This document shows positions 40,912 through 48,377 of a stretch of 64,000 bases of DNA, in pieces; the stretch's first letter is position 1, and every line of letters starts with the position of its first letter. The DNA is from Vreelandella rituensis (GTDB taxonomy: Bacteria > Pseudomonadota > Gammaproteobacteria > Pseudomonadales > Halomonadaceae). Both the position numbers and the translations under genes were made by a program. The notes under the pieces are model-generated. The model saw only the letters and a program-made list of their open reading frames with translations. It ran no database searches and had not been told where the DNA came from. The DNA is taken from the NCBI RefSeq assembly GCF_003336665.1, contig NZ_QPIJ01000006.1, positions 42,132 through 106,131 on the forward strand, given 5' to 3'.

Positions 40912-41964
40912 ATGCCTAACACACACTCACGCACGCCCTCTACAGCGGCTACCGCGATTATCGGGGCAGGTATTGCCGGACTGGCTTGCGCTCAGCGGCT
41001 CAACACCGCCGGCAAGGCCGTGCAGCTATTCGAAAAGGCTCGCGGCCCTGGGGGACGCATGTCCAGCAAACGTCGTCCGCAAGCGATAGTCGATCTGGGA
41101 GCCCAGTACTTCACGGCCAGAGACGCCGAGTTTCAAGAGGCAGTGGCACGCTGGCAGCAAGCCGGTTGTATCGCGCCATGGCCGGAAAGGCTCTGGCAAG
41201 CGAGTCCCTTGGGCTGGGAGGCCCGACATGACGGTCAATTGCGCTACGCCGGAAAACCCCGCATGAGCGCCCTGCCTCGCCACCTCGCCCAAGGGCTGAC
41301 TATCCACTCAAAGACACCTATCGAGACCCTTGAGCGTGACGGCAGCCAATGGTGGCTGATCGATAGTAACGCCCGGCGGCATGGGCCTTTCGCCCAGGTA
41401 GTGATCAGTACACCAGCGCCCCAGGCCCAGGTATTGCTGGGAGAATGGGCGCCACGGCTGAGTGAAATTTGCCGCGCAACGCCCCAGCGCGCCTGCTGGG
41501 CAGGCTGGGTAACCTTTACCCAGCCGCTGCCGGTGTTACCCGGTGTACCGGAAACCTGGCAAATAGCGCGCTTGGCGCATCCCGCCCTGCGCCTGATTTC
41601 GCGTAACCAGACCAAGCCCGGCCGGGAAGAACAGGGCGAAAGCCTGAGCCTGATCGCTCACCTCGACTGGAGCGAAGTGCACCTGGAATCCTCTGCCGAC
41701 GAAGTGGCAAACTTTCTGCTGGATGCCTTGCGCAGCGTATTCCCCTCACCCACGCATCTTCCCGACATCAAGGATCTGGGCGCTCACCGCTGGCGCTATG
41801 CGCAACCCGCCGAGTTTGCGTCGACTCAAGATCCAAAGCACTTGACTGACTTTTATCTGGAAAGCAACGGCCTGGCATTATGCGGTGATGGCTGTCGAGG
41901 TGGCCGCGTGGAAGATGCCTGGCTTTCCGGCCATCACCTGGGCCAGGTCTTAGCCAAGACATGA
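40912..41964 (+). CDS. Renalase-like FAD/NAD(P)-dependent oxidoreductase
   Basis: A 350-residue flavoprotein. The N-terminal FAD dinucleotide-binding motif IIGAGIAGLACAQRL (about residues 16-30) is followed by FEKARGPGGRMSSKR and VDLGAQYFTARD, the pattern of COG3380/renalase-type amine-oxidase-like proteins. The C-terminal LALCGDGCRGGRVEDAWLSG contacts the flavin. The natural substrate is not known. It precedes the CbiX-like gene by 34 bp, so they probably form a pair. Confidence 0.85.
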   Translation: MPNTHSRTPSTAATAIIGAGIAGLACAQRLNTAGKAVQLFEKARGPGGRMSSKRRPQAIVDLGAQYFTARDAEFQEAVARWQQAGCIAPWPERLWQASPLGWEARHDGQLRYAGKPRMSALPRHLAQGLTIHSKTPIETLERDGSQWWLIDSNARRHGPFAQVVISTPAPQAQVLLGEWAPRLSEICRATPQRACWAGWVTFTQPLPVLPGVPETWQIARLAHPALRLISRNQTKPGREEQGESLSLIAHLDWSEVHLESSADEVANFLLDALRSVFPSPTHLPDIKDLGAHRWRYAQPAEFASTQDPKHLTDFYLESNGLALCGDGCRGGRVEDAWLSGHHLGQVLAKT

Positions 41965-41998
41965 GCCACTCTCCCTTTCATCTCAAGGAGCGCCTTAC

Positions 41999-42373
41999 AT
42001 GGCCTATCATCTGGTATTGCTTGCGCATGGTTCCAGCGACCCCAAGTGGCGCGAGCCTTTCGAAAGCTTCCATCACAGCCTACGCCAGCGCTTGAGCACC
42101 CCGGTACATCTGGCGTACATGGAGCTCAGCGAGCCCTCGCTGGAAACCACAGTGGCCGCACTCGAAGCTCAGGGGGCCCACAAGGTGGAGGTTCTGCCGC
42201 TGTTCTTTGCCGCCGGACGCCACCTGCGCAAGGACGTACCCGGCCAGATCGAGGCACTCACCCGCCTCCACCCCGGCCTGGCATTAACCCTGCTGCCTCC
42301 CGTAGGAGAGCATCCCGCCTTTGTCGACGCCCTGGCGGCGGTGATTGCTGAACAGGCCGGGGAAGCTGGATAG
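41999..42373 (+). CDS. CbiX/SirB-family sirohydrochlorin chelatase-like protein
   Basis: A 124-residue single-domain protein starting MAYHLVLLAHGSSDPKWREP, with the catalytic-site HGS near the N-terminus and the second histidine in FFAAGRHLRKDVPGQIEAL. Small CbiX proteins insert Co2+ or other divalent metal into sirohydrochlorin for B12 or sirohaem synthesis, as homodimers. AAGGAG precedes the start. There are no other tetrapyrrole genes nearby, so the physiological metal is open. Confidence 0.85.
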   Translation: MAYHLVLLAHGSSDPKWREPFESFHHSLRQRLSTPVHLAYMELSEPSLETTVAALEAQGAHKVEVLPLFFAAGRHLRKDVPGQIEALTRLHPGLALTLLPPVGEHPAFVDALAAVIAEQAGEAG

Positions 42374-42422
42374 AGATACGCAACGGCTGGTTGTGATGGA
42401 CAGTTGCGATGGCAAAGCACAG

Positions 42423-42447
42423 GTTGTACAAAGTATCTTTGTCCAAC
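42423..42447. promoter_or_regulatory. Palindromic operator candidate upstream of the MerR-family gene
   Basis: Arms GTTGTACAAAG and CTTTGTCCAAC are separated by TAT. They form an 11-bp inverted repeat with one mismatch. It lies about 100 bp upstream of the regulator start, in a 170-bp gap that otherwise holds no gene. MerR-type dimers bind such sites, so it is probably the autoregulatory operator of the downstream operon. Confidence 0.6.
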
Positions 42448-42543
42448 ATGCTATTGCAGTGACGTTGCATAAAGATTCGGCTTACCGACAACTGTTAGAT
42501 ATTTCACCAAGTAGCACAGACAACTTAAGAGGCACTGGCGCCC

Positions 42544-43464
42544 ATGAGCAACAAGGCGACCCATCCACCCGATACCCCGCTTTACCCCATTCGGGAAGTT
42601 TCCCGGATAACGGGTGTGAATTCGGTCACCCTACGCGCCTGGGAGCGTCGTTATGGTTTGATTCGCCCCCAACGCACCCCCAAGGGTCATCGTTTGTATG
42701 CGCAGGATGATATCCAGCGCATCGAACGTATCCTGCAATGGCTCAATCGTGGCGTTCCGGTCAGCCAGGTGGTGGACCTGCTCGATCAACCCACCGCACC
42801 GGACACACCCACAAGCAACGCCAGTGACTGGAATAGCCAACGCCTACAGCTGCAAGCCGCCATTCAGTCGCTGGATATGCTCAAGTTGGAAGCGCTCTAT
42901 CACCAGAGTCTAGCGCTGTATCCTCTCAGCATCAGTATCAACGAGCTGTGGCAACCGGTGATTCATAGCCTGGAAGCCCAATGGAAGGCCCAGCCTGACG
43001 ACCTGGTACGGCGCACCCTGGAAGCCTTCCTGCGCAGCCAGGTGGGCATGCGCCTTTATTACGCTAACCAGGCAACTCGCGGTCCGTTGATACTGCTCAG
43101 CACAATGCCTGACGACCCTGGTCCCCTGTGGATGTTGATGGCCGCCTTGATGGCCAGCGAACAAGGTTATCGGGTCCAACTGCTGGATGCTCCCCTGGCA
43201 CTGGATGAGCTACCGCGGGCCGTTTCGCGGTTGCATGTTTCCCTGGTGCTGCTGGCCAGTGGCCAAGCGGAAGATTCAACCTTCATTCAGCAGGCGTTAC
43301 CCCAGGCCGCTGCCGGGTTGAAAGTCCCGTTAGGGATTTGTGGTGAGGTCGCCCGGCTGCGTGCCGCCGACTTGCAGGACAGTGAGGTGCACGTTCTTGG
43401 CAATGACCTGACCCAGGCCATTTCCCGCCTGCGCCCCTTATTGCGTGAGTCCGGCGTGCTGTAA
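42544..43464 (+). CDS. MerR-family regulator, LitR/CarH-like, with degenerate B12 site
   Basis: A 306-residue protein. Residues 14-80 form a MerR winged helix (YPIREVSRITGVNSVTLRAW, then ERRYGLIRPQRTPKGHRLY). Residues 100-175 correspond to the helical cap and 180-300 to the Rossmann-like cobalamin domain of CarH/LitR light sensors. The cap motif W(x9)EH reads W147...R157-T158, and the DxHxxG ligand motif is replaced by PDDPGPLW (189-196). Both cobalamin-contacting features are therefore missing, and B12-based light sensing is unlikely. It heads the photolyase/lipid cluster, separated from phr by 38 bp. Confidence 0.88.
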   Translation: MSNKATHPPDTPLYPIREVSRITGVNSVTLRAWERRYGLIRPQRTPKGHRLYAQDDIQRIERILQWLNRGVPVSQVVDLLDQPTAPDTPTSNASDWNSQRLQLQAAIQSLDMLKLEALYHQSLALYPLSISINELWQPVIHSLEAQWKAQPDDLVRRTLEAFLRSQVGMRLYYANQATRGPLILLSTMPDDPGPLWMLMAALMASEQGYRVQLLDAPLALDELPRAVSRLHVSLVLLASGQAEDSTFIQQALPQAAAGLKVPLGICGEVARLRAADLQDSEVHVLGNDLTQAISRLRPLLRESGVL

Positions 43465-43502
43465 CGCACCGGCCAATTCACTAACATCGAGCTCGAGACA
43501 CC

Positions 43503-44915
43503 ATGGCCCTGCAGTTGATCTGGCTACGCAGCGATCTACGCATTCATGACAATAGCGCCCTTGCCGCCGCAGCCGAAAATGGCCCGGTGGTGGCGGTGTT
43601 CCTGCGCAGTCTCGCCCAATGGCGGGTTCATGGGCATGGCACCAACAAGCTGGATTTCTGGATGCGCGGCGTCGCCGCTCTGAAAGATGCCCTGGAGGGG
43701 CTTAACATTCCGCTGTTGCAGTGCGATATCGACAGCTTCGACCAGGCGCCAGCCGCCTTGTTAGCCATCGCTCGGGAACAGGGCATCGAGCACTTGCACT
43801 TCAATCATGAATATCCACTCAACGAAAGCCAGCGCGACCAGGCCGTGATGGCGGCTTTCGTTCAGGATTCTCGCCGTGCTACCGGCTATCACGACAGCAT
43901 CGCCTTTGCTCCCGGCAGTTTGCGCACCGGCAAGGGCGATTATTACGGCGTTTTCACGCCTTTCGCCAAGGCCTGGCATAAACAGCTGCAACCCGAGCAG
44001 TTGGCATTGCGCGACACACCCTCGCCACAGCAGCGCCTGAGCATTGTCAGTGACGCCATGCCCGAGCCGCCCACCCATGAAAAGCCGGCTGTCGACGCCC
44101 GGCAGTGGCCCGCCGGGGAAGAGGCCGCCGCAGACCGCCTGGAGCGTTTCCTGCATTTTCGCGGGCGTCATTACCACCAGCAGCGTGACGTTCCCGCCAT
44201 TCGCGGCACCAGTGAACTTTCCCCCTACTTGGCGCTGGGGATGATCTCCTATCGTCAGTGCCTGCAGGCAGTACTGGCGCACAACGACGGCTCTCTCGCC
44301 GAGGGCGATGCGGGGCTGACCACTTGGGTCAACGAACTCATCTGGCGGGAGTTCTACCAGCACGTGGCCGTAGGTTTCCCCAAGGTATGCCGTCGCCAGC
44401 CGTTTCAAGACCATACCCAAGCCCTTGCCTGGCGGGAGGATGAGAAAAGTTTTGCTGCCTGGTGCGAGGGGCGCACCGGCTACCCCCTGGTGGATGCCGC
44501 CATGCACCAGCTAGTCGAAACCGGCTGGATGCATAACCGCTTGCGCATGGTCAGCGCCATGTTCCTGTCCAAGCACCTGCTGATCGACTGGCGCCGTGGC
44601 GAGGCATTTTTTCTGCACCATCTCGTCGATGGCGAGTTCTGTGCCAATAACGGTGGCTGGCAGTGGGCGGCCTCCACCGGCACCGATGCCGCTCCCTACT
44701 TTCGCATCTTCAACCCGACCACCCAATCCACCCGTTTCGACCCCCAGGGGGAGTTTCTTGCCCGATGGATACCGGAACTTGCCCAGCTTCCGGCCAAGGC
44801 GCGCCATGCACCCCCGCGTGATCTATTGAGCCAACTCGATTACCCGGCACCCATCGTGGAGCACAAATTCGCCAGACAGCGGGCGCTGGACGCCTTTAAA
44901 GCCCTCAACCCTTAA
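43503..44915 (+). CDS. phrB: Deoxyribodipyrimidine photolyase (class I CPD photolyase)
   Basis: A 470-residue photolyase that splits cyclobutane pyrimidine dimers using blue light. The N-terminal antenna domain starts LIWLRSDLRIHDNSALAAAA. The FAD domain carries GTSELSPYLALGMIS, WREFYQHVAVGFP, GRTGYPLVDAAMHQL, TGWMHNRLRMVSAMFLSK and NGGWQWAASTGTDAAPYFRI with FNP. All are class I signatures. It follows the MerR-family gene and is probably in its regulon. Cryptochrome-like function cannot be excluded, but the flavin- and DNA-contacting blocks are complete. Confidence 0.95.
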   Translation: MALQLIWLRSDLRIHDNSALAAAAENGPVVAVFLRSLAQWRVHGHGTNKLDFWMRGVAALKDALEGLNIPLLQCDIDSFDQAPAALLAIAREQGIEHLHFNHEYPLNESQRDQAVMAAFVQDSRRATGYHDSIAFAPGSLRTGKGDYYGVFTPFAKAWHKQLQPEQLALRDTPSPQQRLSIVSDAMPEPPTHEKPAVDARQWPAGEEAAADRLERFLHFRGRHYHQQRDVPAIRGTSELSPYLALGMISYRQCLQAVLAHNDGSLAEGDAGLTTWVNELIWREFYQHVAVGFPKVCRRQPFQDHTQALAWREDEKSFAAWCEGRTGYPLVDAAMHQLVETGWMHNRLRMVSAMFLSKHLLIDWRRGEAFFLHHLVDGEFCANNGGWQWAASTGTDAAPYFRIFNPTTQSTRFDPQGEFLARWIPELAQLPAKARHAPPRDLLSQLDYPAPIVEHKFARQRALDAFKALNP

Positions 44916-44995
44916 TCTCTCAACTTCTAAGCTCTTAACGGCAACTGAGCTCGCTTCAGTAGATTCAGCGAGAAAGCTTCATTGAGGATTTCGTC

Positions 44996-45430
44996 ATGTC
45001 TCATGCTGCCCTGGAGGCCTTTTGCGCCTTCTTTAAAAAACTAGACAAAACATGTACAGATGATATTTACGAGGTATATACTGAGGACGTTATTTTTGTA
45101 GACCCCTTGCATCACATCGAAGGACGCGAAGCACTCAAGAGTTACTTTGCCACCCTTTATGACAACGTCCAGGAATGCGGTTTTACGTTCCACCAGAAGC
45201 TCTGCCAGGGCGACAGCGCCTTCGTGACCTGGACCATGCATTTTTCCCATCCACGCCTGGGTGGGGGGAAACGCATCGAAGTAGAGGGCTGTAGTCGGCT
45301 GCAGTTTGCGGATGACGGCAGTGGCCGAGTAACCCGCCACCGAGACTACTTCGACGCCGGGGCCATGCTTTACGAACATTTGCCGCTAATGGGCGGCACC
45401 ATACGTTGGCTGAAACGACGCTTGAACTGA
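44996..45430 (+). CDS. NTF2/SnoaL-like protein
   Basis: A 144-residue protein with the cone-shaped alpha+beta fold pattern of the SnoaL-like/NTF2 superfamily: an N-terminal helix (LEAFCAFFKKLDKTCTDDIY), YTEDVIFVDPLHHIEGREAL and HRDYFDAGAMLYEHLPLMGG. Homologues recur in operons with photolyase, SDR, FAD protein, DUF1365 and Cfa-like genes. The molecular role is not known. It may bind a lipid-related small molecule or act as an isomerase-like enzyme. AGGA lies at good spacing before the ATG. Confidence 0.8.
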   Translation: MSHAALEAFCAFFKKLDKTCTDDIYEVYTEDVIFVDPLHHIEGREALKSYFATLYDNVQECGFTFHQKLCQGDSAFVTWTMHFSHPRLGGGKRIEVEGCSRLQFADDGSGRVTRHRDYFDAGAMLYEHLPLMGGTIRWLKRRLN

Positions 45431-45469
45431 CTTTGGACAGAGCGACGGAACAGGCCGCAGGAGAGCTTC

Positions 45470-46267
45470 ATGAGCACTTGGAGTACGCCACAACGCATCT
45501 GGCTGACCGGCGCCACTTCCGGTATCGGTAAGGCACTGGCCACCAGGCTGTTGGCCGAAGGGCATCAGCTGGCATTGAGCGCGCGCAATGCCGATGCCTT
45601 GGCCGAGCTGAGTGAAGGTTTTCCGGACGCTCTGGTCTTGCCGCTGGATATCAGCGACCACCAGGCGGTGCTCGCCGCCGGCAGGCGTATCGAAGCACGC
45701 TTCGGCGCGCTGGATCTGGCCTTGTTCAACGCCGGCACCTGTGAATATCTCGACGCGCAAAACTTCGATATGGCACTGATAGAGCGCGTTTTCACCCCTA
45801 ACGTATACGGCACCTTGTATTGCGTGGAGGCCGCCCTTCCGCTACTGCGCCGGGCCCGGGGCGAAGGCCACCCGGCACGCCTGGCGGCGGTTTCGAGTGC
45901 TTCCGCCTATCTACCTTTGCCGCGTGCCGAAGCTTACGGGGCCTCCAAGGCAGCGCTGGGCCATTTTCTGGAATCGCTGCGTCTGGATCTGCATGGGGAA
46001 GGCATCGCGGTCAGTGTGATTCACCCAGGCTTTGTCAAAACCCCGCTGAGCGATCGCAATGACTTTCCGATGCCCATGCGTATCAGCCCGGAACAGGCCG
46101 CCGAGGCGATTCTTGCAGGTCTGGCGCGTGGGCGTCTGGACATTCACTTTCCACGCCGTTTCACCTACCTCGTCAAGCTGCTAGGCATCTTGCCGGCAAC
46201 GCTTCGCTTACGTATCGGATTGCGCATGGTGCGTGACACAAGCTCTACCCAGGAGAAGCGCTCATGA
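45470..46267 (+). CDS. Short-chain dehydrogenase/reductase
   Basis: A 265-residue classical SDR with cofactor motif TGATSGIGKAL (about residues 14-24), NAG (about 90-92), a catalytic serine in AAVSSASAYLPLP and Y-x-x-x-K in EAYGASKAALGHFLES. The C-terminal part is basic with a hydrophobic stretch, possibly peripheral to the membrane. Its stop overlaps the next start by 4 bp (ATGA). The substrate is unknown. The operon context suggests a lipid or aldehyde intermediate. Confidence 0.88.
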   Translation: MSTWSTPQRIWLTGATSGIGKALATRLLAEGHQLALSARNADALAELSEGFPDALVLPLDISDHQAVLAAGRRIEARFGALDLALFNAGTCEYLDAQNFDMALIERVFTPNVYGTLYCVEAALPLLRRARGEGHPARLAAVSSASAYLPLPRAEAYGASKAALGHFLESLRLDLHGEGIAVSVIHPGFVKTPLSDRNDFPMPMRISPEQAAEAILAGLARGRLDIHFPRRFTYLVKLLGILPATLRLRIGLRMVRDTSSTQEKRS

Positions 46268-47619
46268 GCACCCCCGCTCGTCAACGCATTGCTGTGATCG
46301 GCAGCGGCATCAGTGGAATGGCTGCCGGCTGGTACCTTTCTGCGCAGCATGAGGTCACGCTGTTCGAAGCCGATACTCGCCTGGGCGGTCACACCGCTAC
46401 CATGGATGTCAGCGTAGCGGGACAGGATTACGCCATCGACACCGGCTTCATCGTCTTCAATGATTGGACCTACCCGCATTTCCTGCGCCTTCTGGCCCAT
46501 CTGGACGTCCCCATCCAGGCCACGGAAATGAGCTTTTCCGTGCACGAGACCGATGTCGACTTCGAATATAACGGCCATACGCTGGGATCGCTTTTTGCCC
46601 AACGACGCAACCTTCTGCGCCCGGCCTTTTACCGCCTGCTGGGCGAGATTCTGCGCTTCAATCGCGAAGCAACTCGGGACCTGGCCCAACAGCGTCTGGC
46701 GGACGCGATGACACTCGGCGACTACCTGGACGCTCATGGCTATAGCGCTGCTTTTCAACGCCGCTATCTATTGCCCATGGGAGCTGCCATCTGGTCGGCC
46801 AGTATCGAAGATTTGCGTACTTTTCCGCTGACTTTTTTCGTGCGTTTTTTCCGCAATCACGGTCTGCTTTCGATCAGCAACCGTCCGCAGTGGTACACCC
46901 TGGTGGGAGGTTCGAGATCCTACATCCCCGCCTTGACGGCGCCTTATCGTGAGCGCATTCGCCTGAATACGCCGGTCACTGCGCTCAGGCGCGATGCGAC
47001 GGGCGTCACGCTGACTACCGCGTCAGGCCAGGAACGGTTCGATCAGGTGGTGCTGGCCTGCCATGCCGACCAGGCACTCAAGCTGCTGCAAGATGCCACG
47101 GTCGAAGAACAGGACGTTCTCTCGGCCATGCCTTACCAGGACAACGAGGTGGTGCTGCATACCGACACCCAGCTGTTGCCGCGCAGGCGCAGAGCCTGGG
47201 CCAGCTGGAACTACCGCTTGGACAAGCGCGATGAACAGGCTCGGGTATCGGTCACCTACAACATGAATATTCTTCAACGGCTCTGCGAAAAGGTACCTAC
47301 TTTCTGCGTCACGCTCAACGACAGCCAAAGCATCGACCCAAGCCAGGTGCTCGGGCGCTACACCTATGCGCATCCTCAGTTCACCCTGGCGGGCCAGGCC
47401 GCTCAAGCACGCCACTCGGATATCTCCAGCCCTGCTCGACGCACGCATTTCTGTGGGGCATATTGGCGCAACGGCTTCCATGAAGATGGCGTCTGGAGCG
47501 CGCTTCGTATAGCACGCACATTAGGCTGTGACGAGCCTTGCGAACTTCCTCGTCCCGAGCCCGCGCTGCCCGCCGCCCAGGATCTGTTGACGCCCAATCA
47601 TACGGAGGGGCTGGGATGA
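46264..47619 (+). CDS. FAD-dependent amine-oxidase-like protein (COG2907 type)
   Basis: A 451-residue flavoprotein with N-terminal FAD motif IAVIGSGISGMAAGWYLS (about residues 9-26) and FEADTRLGGHTATMDV. The family block DTGFIVFNDWTYPHFLRLL and the C-terminal THFCGAYWRNGFHEDGVWSA are typical of COG2907 proteins, which are found beside DUF1365 and Cfa-like genes in many bacteria. By analogy with desaturase/isomerase-like flavoproteins it may act on membrane acyl chains, but this is inferred from context. It overlaps both neighbours by 4 bp. Confidence 0.87.
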   Translation: MSTPARQRIAVIGSGISGMAAGWYLSAQHEVTLFEADTRLGGHTATMDVSVAGQDYAIDTGFIVFNDWTYPHFLRLLAHLDVPIQATEMSFSVHETDVDFEYNGHTLGSLFAQRRNLLRPAFYRLLGEILRFNREATRDLAQQRLADAMTLGDYLDAHGYSAAFQRRYLLPMGAAIWSASIEDLRTFPLTFFVRFFRNHGLLSISNRPQWYTLVGGSRSYIPALTAPYRERIRLNTPVTALRRDATGVTLTTASGQERFDQVVLACHADQALKLLQDATVEEQDVLSAMPYQDNEVVLHTDTQLLPRRRRAWASWNYRLDKRDEQARVSVTYNMNILQRLCEKVPTFCVTLNDSQSIDPSQVLGRYTYAHPQFTLAGQAAQARHSDISSPARRTHFCGAYWRNGFHEDGVWSALRIARTLGCDEPCELPRPEPALPAAQDLLTPNHTEGLG

Positions 47620-48377
47620 TCAAGGCTCCTCGCTCGCGCATTTATCGGGGTGTGTTGCGTCATCGGCGTTTCACACCGCACAAACATGCCTTTTCTTATC
47701 AAGTCTGGATGGCATGGTTGGATCTGGACGAATTGCCCGAACTCTTTGACGGCGTGCCGGGCTTCAGTGCCCGAGGCCCGGCGTTGATTCGGTTCAAGCG
47801 TGAGGATTACCTCGGTCCCACTGACCGCCCGCTGAAGACCGCCGTGCGTGAAGCGCTGATTCGCCATCTAGGCACTGCACCGGATGGCCGAATCTATGTC
47901 CTCACCCAGCTGCGTACCCTGGGCATGATATTCAATCCGATTACGCTGTATTACGCCTATGACCAATACGGCCGCCTGGCAGCCGTACTCAGCGAAGTGA
48001 CCAACACCCCCTGGCAAGAGCGCACCCAGTATGCCTGTCAGGTAACCCCTGAGCGCCATAGCCATCGTGCAAGCTTTACCAAGAACATGCATGTTTCTCC
48101 CTTCAATCCCATGGACATGACTTATCACTGGCGTTTCAACACGCCCGATGAACGGTTACTGCTACACATGGAAAACTGGAAGGAAGAACACTGCCATTTC
48201 GATTCCACCTTGACACTCGATGCCGTACCCGCCACCCGCAAGCAGCTGTTACGCGTCCTCAGGCGCCATCCCTGGATGAGCCTGAAAACGGTTGCCGGTA
48301 TTCATTACCAAGCGCTGCGCCTGTGGCTCAAGCGCGTTCCGATCCACTCTCATGCCAAGCGCAAGGAGACTTCTTAA
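47616..48377 (+). CDS. DUF1365-family protein
   Basis: A 253-residue protein starting MIKAPRSRIYRGVLRHRRFT. Family blocks seen are HAFSYQVWMAWLDLDELPEL, VYVLTQLRTLG-like text (IYVLTQLRTLGMIFNPITLY) and KNMHVSPFNPMDMTYHWRF. DUF1365 has no firmly established activity but is nearly always next to a COG2907 flavoprotein and a Cfa-like methyltransferase. The ATG overlaps the upstream stop, and GGAGGGG precedes it. The longer in-frame start at 47538 lies within the previous gene and is rejected. Confidence 0.88.
   Translation: MIKAPRSRIYRGVLRHRRFTPHKHAFSYQVWMAWLDLDELPELFDGVPGFSARGPALIRFKREDYLGPTDRPLKTAVREALIRHLGTAPDGRIYVLTQLRTLGMIFNPITLYYAYDQYGRLAAVLSEVTNTPWQERTQYACQVTPERHSHRASFTKNMHVSPFNPMDMTYHWRFNTPDERLLLHMENWKEEHCHFDSTLTLDAVPATRKQLLRVLRRHPWMSLKTVAGIHYQALRLWLKRVPIHSHAKRKETS

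Noticed and set aside
47538..47615. Longer start for the DUF1365 protein
   Set aside because: The extra 26 codons overlap the end of the flavoprotein gene and are not conserved in character. The ATG at 47616 has GGAGGGG and the ATGA overlap.
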